Below, in pieces: positions 51,754 to 60,145 of a stretch of 64,000 nucleotides of DNA. A program made the position numbers and the translations under genes. Numbering within the stretch: the first letter of the stretch is position 1; every line of letters starts with the position of its first letter. The DNA comes from Spirochaetota bacterium (GTDB taxonomy: Bacteria > Spirochaetota > UBA4802 > JAFGDQ01), in the NCBI GenBank assembly GCA_016932015.1, contig JAFGDQ010000055.1, forward strand, positions 1-64,000, in the 5' to 3' direction. A model generated the notes under the pieces. The model did not search any database, was not told where the DNA came from, and was given only the letters and a program-made list of their open reading frames with translations.

Positions 51754-53034
51754 ATGTTTGCGGAAATCCTCGCTACCGGAGATGAGATAAGAACAGGCGC
51801 TCTGGTAGATACAAATACAGCCTATATCTCTGAAAAGCTTGAACAGGCCGGGATAGAAGTTACAAGGCATACAGCTGTCGGAGACGAGATTCAGATAATG
51901 ACTTCTGTTTTACTGGAAATCAGTGAACGCTGTGACTTTGCCGTTGTCACCGGCGGTCTCGGACCTACCACTGATGACATATCGGCAGAAGCAGCAGCAA
52001 AAGCGGCCGGTGTAGAACTAATCCTTAACGAATCGGCACTTGAACAGATAAACTCCATGTTTCAAAAATTCGGAAGAAAAATGAGTCCGTCCAACAGAAA
52101 ACAGGCAATGTTTCCTGAAGGTTCGAAAATTATGAGCAATCCGGTAGGAACTGCACCCGGATTTTCCTTAAAAATAAATAACTGCCGCTTCTTTTTCGTT
52201 CCCGGAGTACCGTTCGAAATGTGTCGGATGATTAATGATCATGTTATGCCGGAAATTGCTTCAATCAGAGGAGATATTCAGCATAATCTTTTAAGGACTA
52301 TCTCGGTATTCGGACTTGGAGAATCCGTTGTCGGAGAAAAATCGGCAGATGTAGCAAGTGAATTTAAAGGAATAAAACTTGGACTAAGGGCAAAATTTCC
52401 TGAGACTCAGATAAAACTGTATATGCAGGGCATCGATGAACTTAAAATGCAGGATACACTTGATAAAGCGGCACAATGGATATATAAAAAAATAGGAGAC
52501 CGCATTTTTTCAATGAACGGCTTATCAATGGAACAGACAATCGGAAATCTTTTAAGAGAAAAAAAAGCCACTTTAGCAGTTGCGGAAAGCTGTACAGGAG
52601 GATTAATCGCGAATCTGTTAACAGACATTGATGGAAGCTCCGATTACTTTCTTTATTCCGGAGTCACATATTCAAATGATTCAAAAATTAATATTCTTGG
52701 AGTGAAACCCGAAACAATTGAACAATACGGTGCAGTGAGTGAAGAAACCGTTCGCGAAATGGCTGAAGGCACGAAAAGAATCTCAGGCGCGCATTACGGG
52801 CTAGCTACCAGCGGAATTGCAGGACCCGGCGGAGGCACGGAGGACAAACCGGTCGGAACTGTCTGTATAGGTCTTGCCACACCGGAGGCAACTTTCACTA
52901 TAAAGAAAAAATCTGTTTATGCAAGACTTGACGACTCATACGGCAACAGGCTCAGGAATAAACAATGGTTCGCAATGCTTGCTCTTGAAATACTTAGAAA
53001 AAATATACTTGGAATTAAAAATAATGATTTATGA
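51754..53034 (+). CDS. cinA: CinA family protein (nicotinamide-nucleotide amidohydrolase / pyrophosphatase)
   Basis: A 426-residue two-domain CinA. The N-terminal MoCF-like domain (ILATGDEIRTGALVDTN, VVTGGLGPTTDD) corresponds to the COG1058 ADP-ribose/FAD pyrophosphatase type. The C-terminal PncC-like domain (VAESCTGGLIANLLTDIDGS, ATSGIAGPGGGTEDKPVGTV) deamidates nicotinamide mononucleotide in NAD recycling. Full-length genes are common in spirochaetes and many bacteria. The start is the ATG at 51754, preceded by AAAGAGGT; an upstream in-frame ATG at 51706 would add an AT-rich, unconserved stretch. It overlaps the following amidohydrolase by 11 bases. The DNA-uptake name is historical. Confidence 0.93.
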   Translation: MFAEILATGDEIRTGALVDTNTAYISEKLEQAGIEVTRHTAVGDEIQIMTSVLLEISERCDFAVVTGGLGPTTDDISAEAAAKAAGVELILNESALEQINSMFQKFGRKMSPSNRKQAMFPEGSKIMSNPVGTAPGFSLKINNCRFFFVPGVPFEMCRMINDHVMPEIASIRGDIQHNLLRTISVFGLGESVVGEKSADVASEFKGIKLGLRAKFPETQIKLYMQGIDELKMQDTLDKAAQWIYKKIGDRIFSMNGLSMEQTIGNLLREKKATLAVAESCTGGLIANLLTDIDGSSDYFLYSGVTYSNDSKINILGVKPETIEQYGAVSEETVREMAEGTKRISGAHYGLATSGIAGPGGGTEDKPVGTVCIGLATPEATFTIKKKSVYARLDDSYGNRLRNKQWFAMLALEILRKNILGIKNNDL

Positions 53035-54187
53035 TTTCACAATCCACGCCGGATGGATGATTGACGGAATGAACAAGCCTGTAATCGAGGATGTTTACAT
53101 TAATATTAAAGACGGATATATAGAAACCATAACCGGGAAAGCAGAAGAAAAAAGCACCGTTATTGACCTCTCCTCTTACACTTTAATACCGGGCCTAATA
53201 GACAGCCATGTGCATCTTTCCTGGTTCGGTACAAATAATCCAGAAATAAGAAAAAGACAGTTTAACCAGGATTATGAAAAATCAAGAATAAACATCAAAA
53301 ATAATCTGGAGAAACACCTGAAGTACGGTATTATTGCTGTCCGCGATGGAGGAGACAGAGGCGCACATACCCTTAAATTTAAAAATAAAAATAACAGTCA
53401 GATTCATATCAGCAGTCCGGGATATGCTGTATACAAACTTGGAAGATACGGCGGTATCATAGGGAAACCGATTGATAAACCTGAAGCTATTAATTCTTTG
53501 ATCAAAAATTTATCAGGCATTGATCATATAAAAATTGTAAATTCAGGATTAAACAGTCTTGAAAACTACGGAGTACAGACCCCGCCTCAGTTCGACATAG
53601 ATGAATTAACATCCATAATCCGAATAGCTAAAAAACAACGCCTTGACAGCATGGTGCATGTTAACGGAGAAATTCCTGTTAAAGAAACAATTGAAGCCGG
53701 ATGTACCTCAATTGAACACGGTTTTTTTATGGGCCCGGATAACCTTAAACGCATGGCAGATAAAAAAGTTTACTGGGTACCGACTGCCGTCACAATGAAA
53801 GCATATGCAAAATATGCTGAGAAAAGCAGTCTTAAAGCAGAGGTCGCCGGAAGAAATCTGAATCATCAGATTGAACAGATATCCCGGGCAAGAGAATCAG
53901 GTGTGGAGATCGTAATCGGCACTGATGCAGGCGGCATGGGCATAGAACACGGAGAATCAGTCATAGAAGAAATGGAAATATTCCTAAAAGCCGGTTTTTC
54001 AATTCCGGAAATAATTCATTGCGCGACCGGTCGGTCTGCGGAACTGCTCCATCTTTCAGACTGTGGAAAAATCTTCCCGGGCATGAAAGCCAATATGATT
54101 TGTATTCCTTCCGAACCGGGCAATCTTATAAAAACCCTCAAAGAAGAGGTTCGTGTTTTTATTAAAGGAAAAGAAATAAATCGGTAG
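53024..54187 (+). CDS. Amidohydrolase family metalloenzyme
   Basis: About 387 residues of the amidohydrolase superfamily, imidazolonepropionase/prolidase-like branch. Metal ligands appear in order: HxH in DSHVHLSW, His in MVHVNG, His in SIEHGFF, and Asp in IGTDAGG. The small beta-sandwich halves flank the barrel (start: DGYIETITGK; end: MKANMICIPSEPG). It should hydrolyse an amide or cyclic amide of unknown identity; dipeptidase and hydantoinase-type roles are both possible. The start is the ATG at 53024, inside the end of cinA, so translation is probably coupled; an upstream in-frame ATG would overlap cinA by more than 100 bases. No signal peptide is present. Confidence 0.88.
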   Translation: MIYDFTIHAGWMIDGMNKPVIEDVYINIKDGYIETITGKAEEKSTVIDLSSYTLIPGLIDSHVHLSWFGTNNPEIRKRQFNQDYEKSRINIKNNLEKHLKYGIIAVRDGGDRGAHTLKFKNKNNSQIHISSPGYAVYKLGRYGGIIGKPIDKPEAINSLIKNLSGIDHIKIVNSGLNSLENYGVQTPPQFDIDELTSIIRIAKKQRLDSMVHVNGEIPVKETIEAGCTSIEHGFFMGPDNLKRMADKKVYWVPTAVTMKAYAKYAEKSSLKAEVAGRNLNHQIEQISRARESGVEIVIGTDAGGMGIEHGESVIEEMEIFLKAGFSIPEIIHCATGRSAELLHLSDCGKIFPGMKANMICIPSEPGNLIKTLKEEVRVFIKGKEINR

Positions 54188-54751
54188 TTGTTTCACACAG
54201 GAATGCAAATAAAAAAATACCTTCTTTGTTTTCCGCATTCCGGAATAATTTAATATTTTTAAATTTACCGGACTACCTTTTTTTAAGATTTAAAAAACCG
54301 GGCATATAATTTTTTAAACAGGTAAGCGTTAAATTCATCATTAAAGAATTAGCCTATAAACAATGCATTTTACTTTTGTGTAAGAAAAGTCCTGATCCGA
54401 TTTCATAGTATAAATAATTTTTTATTCCAACGACAATATAACAATTGACAATATAATAATTGAATTTAATAATCAAGTATTGAATTAAAAAAATAAAGGA
54501 GGTGTAAAATAAAATTATTATCAGCCTTTTTTCAAAATAAAAAAAAGGCCAGATTTTGTTTAAACTCAACGCGCCCTTACTATAAAGCATATCTTCATTT
54601 TTTTGTTTTTTGTCCCGTAAGTAGCACTTACCATTTAAATTTTCCATGATATATAGTGTATAAAATTTTTAGCTGATCTGTTTCAGAATTATCCAGGAAT
54701 ATCGGATGAATAATAATTCATCTGAATATATTAAAAAAATCAGGAGGATTT
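54188..54751. other. AT-rich leader region of the TRAP operon
   Basis: About 560 bases. GGAATGC/GCATTCC (54200-54206, 54235-54241) could be a weak terminator of the amidohydrolase gene. GCCTTTTTT (54524-54532) pairs with AAAAAAGGC (54541-54549), a possible attenuator. An AAAGGAGGT motif at 54496-54504 has no start codon at the right distance. No gene is supported on either strand. Confidence 0.45.
54445..54473 (+). promoter_or_regulatory. Putative sigma-70 promoter of the TRAP transporter operon
   Basis: TTGACA (54445-54450) and AATAAT (54468-54473) are 17 bases apart. The start would be near 54480, giving a leader of about 270 bases with the hairpin at 54524-54549. Confidence 0.5.
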
Positions 54752-55783
54752 ATGAAACGTTTTTGCAGAATCAGGTTACTCGTACTTTTGGCATTTACAA
54801 TATCAACATTATTTATTGCTGTCGGATGCGGAAAAGACAGTAATAAAGAATCAGCCTTAGAGATCAGATTTGCAACATTTTTCCCGCCTACTCATAAGCT
54901 GGCGATAATTACAGAAGAATGGTGTAAAGAAATAACAAAAAGGACTGACGGGAAAATCAAGGTCACTCAATATGCCGGCGGTACTTTAACTCCTGCGCCC
55001 CAAACTTATGATGCTGTTGTTGAAGGAGTTGCAGACGCAGGTAATACGGTACTTGGTTATACAATGGGAAAATTTCCGCTTTCAGAAGTGCTCGACTATC
55101 CTCTCGGATATACAAGCGGTACGCTGGCCACTAACCTGCTGAACTCATATTACAAGGAATTCAATCCAAAAGAATTTGATGATGTTAAAGTTATGTATTT
55201 CCATGCCCAGTCGCCGGGAATACTTCATTCTAAAGTTCCCATAAAAAAACTCGAAGATCTGAAAGGCATAAAGATCAGATGTTTCGGTTCAAACGCCGAA
55301 TTTGTGAAACTGCTGGGTGGAGTTCCGGTTGCAACGCCAATGGCTGAAGCATATGACGCTCTTTCAAAAGGTGTCGCCAACGGCGCTATGCTTGCATATG
55401 AAGCATTAGGAGGCTGGAAATTGGGTGAAGTTTTGAAATATAACATTGAGAATTATTACTCTGCCTACACAGCTTCTTTTATAGTAATGATGAATAAAGA
55501 TAAATGGGCAGGCATACCTGAATCCCAGCAAAAAATAATCGAAGATATCAACAGGGAATGGATTAAGAAACAGGGAAAAGTCTGGGATGAACTGGATGAA
55601 GTCGGGAAAAATTTTGCCAGAGAGAAAGGCAATATTGCCATTAAACTGTCAGAGAAGGAACAGGCAAGATGGCTGGAAAAAGCACAGCCCCTTTATGATA
55701 AATATGTTGCCAGCATGAAAGAAAAAGGCCTTCCAGGAGAAAAAGTATTAAAATTCTGTCAGGATTATCTGAAAAAAAATTAA
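54752..55783 (+). CDS. dctP: TRAP transporter substrate-binding lipoprotein (DctP family)
   Basis: A 343-residue extracytoplasmic solute receptor. The signal LLVLLAFTISTLFIAVGCGKD carries a lipobox AVGC, so the mature protein is lipid-anchored in the periplasm. The DctP fold is evident from LEIRFATFFPPTH, VVEGVADAG, IKIRCFGSNAEFVKLLGG and SKGVANGAM. The conserved Arg of IKIRCFG normally salt-bridges the carboxylate of a C4-dicarboxylate, sugar acid or related organic acid; the exact ligand is not predictable. TCAGGAGGATTT is a strong ribosome binding site. It is the first gene of dctP-dctQ-dctM and is followed by a hairpin that may raise its level above the membrane subunits. Confidence 0.94.
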   Translation: MKRFCRIRLLVLLAFTISTLFIAVGCGKDSNKESALEIRFATFFPPTHKLAIITEEWCKEITKRTDGKIKVTQYAGGTLTPAPQTYDAVVEGVADAGNTVLGYTMGKFPLSEVLDYPLGYTSGTLATNLLNSYYKEFNPKEFDDVKVMYFHAQSPGILHSKVPIKKLEDLKGIKIRCFGSNAEFVKLLGGVPVATPMAEAYDALSKGVANGAMLAYEALGGWKLGEVLKYNIENYYSAYTASFIVMMNKDKWAGIPESQQKIIEDINREWIKKQGKVWDELDEVGKNFAREKGNIAIKLSEKEQARWLEKAQPLYDKYVASMKEKGLPGEKVLKFCQDYLKKN

Positions 55784-55806
55784 AATATTTAACAAAACCG
55801 GATGCG

Positions 55807-55843
55807 GAATGGCGGGGGCGCATACTCCGCCATTCTATTTTTA
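55807..55843 (+). terminator. Attenuator-like hairpin between dctP and dctQ
   Basis: GAATGGCGG (55807-55815) pairs perfectly with CCGCCATTC (55827-55835) and is followed by TATTTTTA. It sits 24 bases after dctP. Partial termination or RNA stabilisation here would give more binding protein than membrane subunits. Confidence 0.6.
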
Positions 55844-55867
55844 TGAATTACTTTCCAAGGAGGAATT

Positions 55868-56356
55868 ATGAAAGCATTTCTTGGTATAGTTGAAAAAATT
55901 GCCCGTTTCCTTAATTCAATATCGGAATTATTCCTTGTTATTATGGTAGGGCTGACTGTGATTGATGTAGTGTTGCGGTTTTTCGGTTCATCTGCCATTA
56001 CGGGCGCATATGAACTGGTAGCCGTTATGGGCGGTATAGTTATCGCATTTGCTGTTCCCAAAACCTCCTGGGACAGAGGACATGTCTTTGTAGATTTTTT
56101 TATAGAAAACAGGAGCAAAGCAGTAAAAAATACAATTTACATTTTAACAAGAATAGCTGGAATTATTATTATGCTCCTCCTTTCATGGTCACTTGTAAAG
56201 AAAGGAATGCATCTTCAAAAAGCCGGCGAAGTTTCCATGACTCTCCATGTACCGTATTATCCCTGGTGTTACGCTTTTGGAATCTGCTTTTTTATTGAAA
56301 GCATTACTCTTCTTACTGATATTTTCAGAGTATTTGTGAATAGGGAGGAAAAATGA
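55868..56356 (+). CDS. dctQ: TRAP transporter small permease (DctQ family)
   Basis: A 162-residue small membrane subunit with four hydrophobic segments (about 20-36, 50-66, 88-110, 132-152), the DctQ pattern. VLRFFGSSAITGAYELVAVMGGIVIAFAVP contains the family-typical G-x-x-E-L segment. It binds the large subunit and is required for transport. CCAAGGAGGAATT is a strong ribosome binding site. Its stop overlaps the next gene by four bases (ATGA), so the two are translated together. Confidence 0.93.
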   Translation: MKAFLGIVEKIARFLNSISELFLVIMVGLTVIDVVLRFFGSSAITGAYELVAVMGGIVIAFAVPKTSWDRGHVFVDFFIENRSKAVKNTIYILTRIAGIIIMLLLSWSLVKKGMHLQKAGEVSMTLHVPYYPWCYAFGICFFIESITLLTDIFRVFVNREEK

Positions 56357-57657
56357 ACGAAGTAACAATAGGAATATTCGGCCTTATTTTTTTAATAGCT
56401 TTATTCTGTACCGGTATGGAAATGTTTATCACCATGGCTGTAGTCGGTTTTGTCGGATATGCAATTATAGTCTCGCCGGCAGCTGCAATGGCCGCTCTTG
56501 CTAATGATTTTTACGATTCACTGGAAAGTTATTCCCTTACAGTTGTGCCCTTGTTTATATTAATGGGCCAGATTGCATTCAATACAGGTCTTGCCCAGAA
56601 ATTATATAATGTTTTCAATAAATTTATAGGGCATATTGCAGGCGGTTTAGCTCTTGCCACAGTTATAGGTGCCGCGCTTTTTAAAACAATGTGCGGATCG
56701 CTGTTAGCTACTTCAGCAACATTTGCAAGTGTAGCTGTACCGGAAATGGATAAATTCAATTATCATAAAAGGCTATCATGCGGTATTGTGGCGACTGTTT
56801 CCGTACTCGGCAGTCTGCTGCCCCCAAGCACTATTCTGATAGTACTTGGAATCCTCACGCAGGAGTCAATAGGAAAACTTTTTCTCGCAGGCATAATCCC
56901 CGGACTGCTTCTGACTCTGTTATATATGCTTGTTATTTTCGGATGGTCGCGGATTAATCCCTGTATAGGTCCGGCAAGCAATATGAAGTTTTCATGGAAG
57001 GAAAAATTCATTACTCTCCCTGAAGTAATCTGGCCCTTATTGATCTTTGCGGTGATGATAGGAGGACTTATGAACGGGTTCTTTACTCCTACAGAAGCCG
57101 GAAGCATAGGTGTTGCCGTACTGATCCTGTTAAGTCTCTTAAAAAGAGACTTGTCTCTTTCTAACTTCAGGAAATCGCTACAGGAATCTCTCCGCACTGC
57201 ATGTATGATACTTATGCTGGTTGCAGCTTCGACTATCTTTGCTCATTTTATAGCCGTTACAAATATACCGTGCCAAATCGCCCAATGGAGCACTAATCTG
57301 CCGTTCCACCGCCACTTTATTATGATAATCATACTGGCAATATATATCTTTGGCGGCTCTTTCATGGATGACCTTGCATTTATGATTCTTGCTACGCCGA
57401 TTTTTTTCCCGGTTACTCTTTCACTGGGTTATAATCCTATATGGACGAGTATTATGATTGCGACTACAATAGGCATAGGCTGTGTAATTCCACCTATAGC
57501 TGCGCCTGTATTCATTGTAAAAAATATTACTAAAGTTCCTTTAGGTGAAATATACAGGGGGGTATTACCGTTCCTAATTTCTCTAATGGTACTTATTGTT
57601 ATAATGTTTATATTCCCGGATATAGTTACATGGCTGCCTTCAGTGCTTATGAAATAA
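56353..57657 (+). CDS. dctM: TRAP transporter large permease (DctM family)
   Basis: A 434-residue membrane protein with about twelve hydrophobic segments, the ion-coupled channel of the TRAP transporter. Typical DctM parts are present: VPLFILMGQIAF, AALFKTMCGSLLATSATFASVAVPEM, LGSLLPPSTILIVLGILTQESIGKLFLAG and the second-half repeat LAFMILATPIFFPV. The SLLPPST segment lies where the Na+ site and substrate path of the elevator domain are found. It should move the DctP-bound substrate inward, driven by Na+ or H+. GGGAGGAAAA precedes the ATG. It ends the operon. Confidence 0.94.
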   Translation: MNEVTIGIFGLIFLIALFCTGMEMFITMAVVGFVGYAIIVSPAAAMAALANDFYDSLESYSLTVVPLFILMGQIAFNTGLAQKLYNVFNKFIGHIAGGLALATVIGAALFKTMCGSLLATSATFASVAVPEMDKFNYHKRLSCGIVATVSVLGSLLPPSTILIVLGILTQESIGKLFLAGIIPGLLLTLLYMLVIFGWSRINPCIGPASNMKFSWKEKFITLPEVIWPLLIFAVMIGGLMNGFFTPTEAGSIGVAVLILLSLLKRDLSLSNFRKSLQESLRTACMILMLVAASTIFAHFIAVTNIPCQIAQWSTNLPFHRHFIMIIILAIYIFGGSFMDDLAFMILATPIFFPVTLSLGYNPIWTSIMIATTIGIGCVIPPIAAPVFIVKNITKVPLGEIYRGVLPFLISLMVLIVIMFIFPDIVTWLPSVLMK

Positions 57658-57672
57658 AACCTTTTTATGTCT

Positions 57673-57734
57673 TAGCTGTAACTCTGTCATACTTATTTAT
57701 AAATTTTATATTCCATTCAATAGAATTACAGCTA
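57673..57734. other. Long-loop inverted repeat after dctM
   Basis: TAGCTGTAA (57673-57681) is complementary to TTACAGCTA (57726-57734) with a 44-base loop, 16 bases after the dctM stop. A weak terminator role is possible, though no T run follows directly. Confidence 0.3.
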
Positions 57735-57807
57735 TAACTTTTCCTCTTTAATAAAATAATTTTTTAATCCGAATTCAACCGCGTATCAATACTTTCAAAT
57801 AAAATTA

Positions 57808-57836
57808 TTGACGCGGGAATACGGCGTTATTAGCAT
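57808..57836 (+). promoter_or_regulatory. Putative promoter and hairpin leader of the HNH gene
   Basis: TTGACG (57808-57813) and TAGCAT (57831-57836) are 17 bases apart. Just after the likely start point, GACCT (57839-57843) pairs with AGGTC (57850-57854), and CCTCT (57856-57860) could cover the AGAGG ribosome binding site (57863-57867). Both may tune expression. Confidence 0.4.
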
Positions 57837-57875
57837 GTGACCTGACTTTAGGTCGCCTCTAAAGAGGAAAATAAA

Positions 57876-58442
57876 ATGCTAAATACGGATGTATTGGTAT
57901 TAAATTCAGGCTTTATCCCAATCAGGATCACTTCAGCCAGGGATGCAATATGTCTGCTGACGGCAGATAAGGCAATACCTGTCCTTCAGAGCGATTATAT
58001 TGTGAGATCGCCTTCAGTTTCCATAAAAATACCTTCAGTCATTTCAATTCTCGGTTATAACGATCTGCCCAGACGAAAAGTCGTATTTTCAAAGCTGAAT
58101 GTAATATACAGAGATGATATGACATGCCAGTTCTGTCACCAGCGGTTTTTAATCAGAGACTTAACAGTTGATCATGTCATTCCCGGAAGCAGATGGCAGG
58201 AGATTACAGGCAGAAGTCTGAGAGACGGCTATTCAACCTGGACAAACATGGTATGCGCTTGCAGATGGTGTAATAACAGAAAAGGCAACAAGCTGCTTAG
58301 CGAACTTGGATGGACATTAAGAGAACAGCCGGAAGAACCAAAGTATATGCCGCATATCATTATATCCTTCGAAAAAGCGCAAAAGAAAGGATGGTTGCCT
58401 TTCTGTGCGTTTAATGTTAAGCTGATCAAGATGATCACATAA
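57876..58442 (+). CDS. HNH endonuclease family protein
   Basis: A 188-residue HNH protein of the type with an N-terminal non-catalytic beta region (VLVLNSGFIPIRITSARDAI) followed by the nuclease core. The core has four zinc-binding cysteines, CQFC (about 86-89) and CRWC (about 128-131), and the catalytic HVIP stretch in VDHVIPGSRW with NNRKGNK as the second N/H motif. Such genes are widespread and single-copy in many bacteria and are not part of a restriction system; their role is unknown. AAAGAGGAAAATAAA precedes the ATG. No methyltransferase or phage gene is beside it. Confidence 0.9.
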   Translation: MLNTDVLVLNSGFIPIRITSARDAICLLTADKAIPVLQSDYIVRSPSVSIKIPSVISILGYNDLPRRKVVFSKLNVIYRDDMTCQFCHQRFLIRDLTVDHVIPGSRWQEITGRSLRDGYSTWTNMVCACRWCNNRKGNKLLSELGWTLREQPEEPKYMPHIIISFEKAQKKGWLPFCAFNVKLIKMIT

Positions 58443-58610
58443 TTCTTTCTTCTTTATCTGACAGGAACGGCTTGTTTTATAACCCTAAACTTTATTTTAA
58501 TAAAAATATTCACTGTTAATTAATAATATCTTTGCAAATATTTAAAACTTGTTATATCAATATAAATCAAACAATATTAATTTACTGTTTATTATCATTA
58601 TGGAGAAAAT

Positions 58611-60011
58611 ATGCTTAAAATAAGAAAAACAAAAATCATTGCAACTCTGGGACCATCATCCTCCACAAATGAGATGATAAAAACCTTTATTGATCTCGGG
58701 GTTGATGCCTTCCGGCTTAACTTCTCGCACGGAAAATATGACGATTATACAAATTTGATCAGTACAATACATTCAATAAAAAAAGATATGCCCATAATGG
58801 CGGATCTTAAAGGCGCTGAAATAAGAACAATTGTAAAAAACCCGAATGGAATTACTCTTCAAAAAAATAAAGAAACGGAACTTATTTTTAACGGAGAGGA
58901 AGTAACTGATAATAATTTCTCTGTCAGCTATGACAAGATATTCCAGATCTCTAAAAGAAATAATCATATTATGTCCGATGACGGAAATATTGATTTCATT
59001 ATAAAGGACATAAAAAGCGACAGGCTTATTATCACTCCGACAAAGGACGGAATCCTTAAAGACAGAAAAGGGACTCATTTTATTGGAATTGACGTTCCTT
59101 TTCCGATATTAACCCAGAATGATAAAAAAGATATTGAGTTCGCAATATCTCAGGACGTTGATTTCATAGCGGCATCCATGATCAAAAGTGAAAAAGAAAT
59201 TTACGCGATAAGAGGACTGCTGCCTGAAAAAATCAAACTTGTGGCAAAGATAGAACACCCTCACGCACTTTCAAACATTGATAAAATAATCGATGCGTCC
59301 GACATGATACTGGTAGCTAGGGGTGATCTTGGAGTTGAACTGCCCATTACCGAAGTTCCTACTGCCCAGAAACTGATTGTAAAAGCCTCTCAGAAATTCG
59401 GCAAGCCTGTAATTATCGCCACGCAGCTTCTTGACTCAATGATGAACAGCCCGAGACCAACCCGTGCTGAAGTCAGCGACATTGCCAATGCAGTATTCGA
59501 CAGGGTGGACGCGCTGATGTTAACCGGAGAATCGGCAGCAGGGAAATATCCTGCAGAAGCAATCAACTGCCTTTGCGAAACAGTGGATAATGCGGAAAAG
59601 ACAATTGATTACACTAAATACAAAGATCGCACTCAGATAAATAAAAATGACGCGAGTGATGCAATAAGCTATGCTGCAGTTGACACTGCATACTCCCTTA
59701 AAGCCAAAGCTATCATCTGTTTTACTTCTTCAGGATCAACAGCCCTCCGTGCAGCCAAATTCAGGCCTGCCATACCTATCATATCCATATCCCAGAATGA
59801 AGACGTTGTAAGACAGCTTTCTATTGCTTTCGGGACTGTGCCTATAAAATCGGATATTTATTCAAATACAGATGAAATGATTGATAATGCTAAAAATATA
59901 ATCATTAAAGAAGGAATTGGAGAAAAGGGCGACATCTTTATTATAACAGCAGGTTTTCCTGTTGGAATTGCCGGAAATACAAATATGATGAAAGTAATCA
60001 CAATAGATTAA
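58611..60011 (+). CDS. pyk: Pyruvate kinase
   Basis: A 466-residue pyruvate kinase converting phosphoenolpyruvate and ADP to pyruvate and ATP, the last step of glycolysis. The start TKIIATLGPSSS and the active-site segments VDAFRLNFSHG, MADLKGAEIRT, LVAKIEHP, DMILVARGDLGVELP and ATQLLDSMM, then RAEVSDIANAVFDRVDALMLTGES, are all present. The C-terminal domain is complete, with no extra PEP-utiliser domain. Length matches the bacterial type. TGGAGAAAAT precedes the ATG. It stands alone. It supports a sugar-fermenting lifestyle together with GH3. Confidence 0.95.
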   Translation: MLKIRKTKIIATLGPSSSTNEMIKTFIDLGVDAFRLNFSHGKYDDYTNLISTIHSIKKDMPIMADLKGAEIRTIVKNPNGITLQKNKETELIFNGEEVTDNNFSVSYDKIFQISKRNNHIMSDDGNIDFIIKDIKSDRLIITPTKDGILKDRKGTHFIGIDVPFPILTQNDKKDIEFAISQDVDFIAASMIKSEKEIYAIRGLLPEKIKLVAKIEHPHALSNIDKIIDASDMILVARGDLGVELPITEVPTAQKLIVKASQKFGKPVIIATQLLDSMMNSPRPTRAEVSDIANAVFDRVDALMLTGESAAGKYPAEAINCLCETVDNAEKTIDYTKYKDRTQINKNDASDAISYAAVDTAYSLKAKAIICFTSSGSTALRAAKFRPAIPIISISQNEDVVRQLSIAFGTVPIKSDIYSNTDEMIDNAKNIIIKEGIGEKGDIFIITAGFPVGIAGNTNMMKVITID

Positions 60012-60145
60012 AAGAAACATAACAGCTGCCTGACCAGAATCTTTATCTTTACTCAGGATAAAAGGCATGGGTGCGGGAAAGATGAGCATGTCTGCATTAG
60101 AAGTCGGAGATGACGCGGAAAATAACCTTGCTTTAAAATTACTAT

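Noticed and set aside
54496-54510. Strong ribosome-binding-like AAAGGAGGT in the TRAP leader
   Set aside because: No ATG, GTG or TTG at a usable distance, so no small gene is supported.
54354-54647. Minus-strand frame of 97 codons before the TRAP operon
   Set aside because: Low-complexity, no ribosome binding site, overlaps the likely promoter and the 54524-54549 hairpin.
57876-58442. HNH nuclease considered as part of a restriction or defence system
   Set aside because: No methyltransferase, specificity or toxin-type genes are beside it, and the family is a common single-copy protein.
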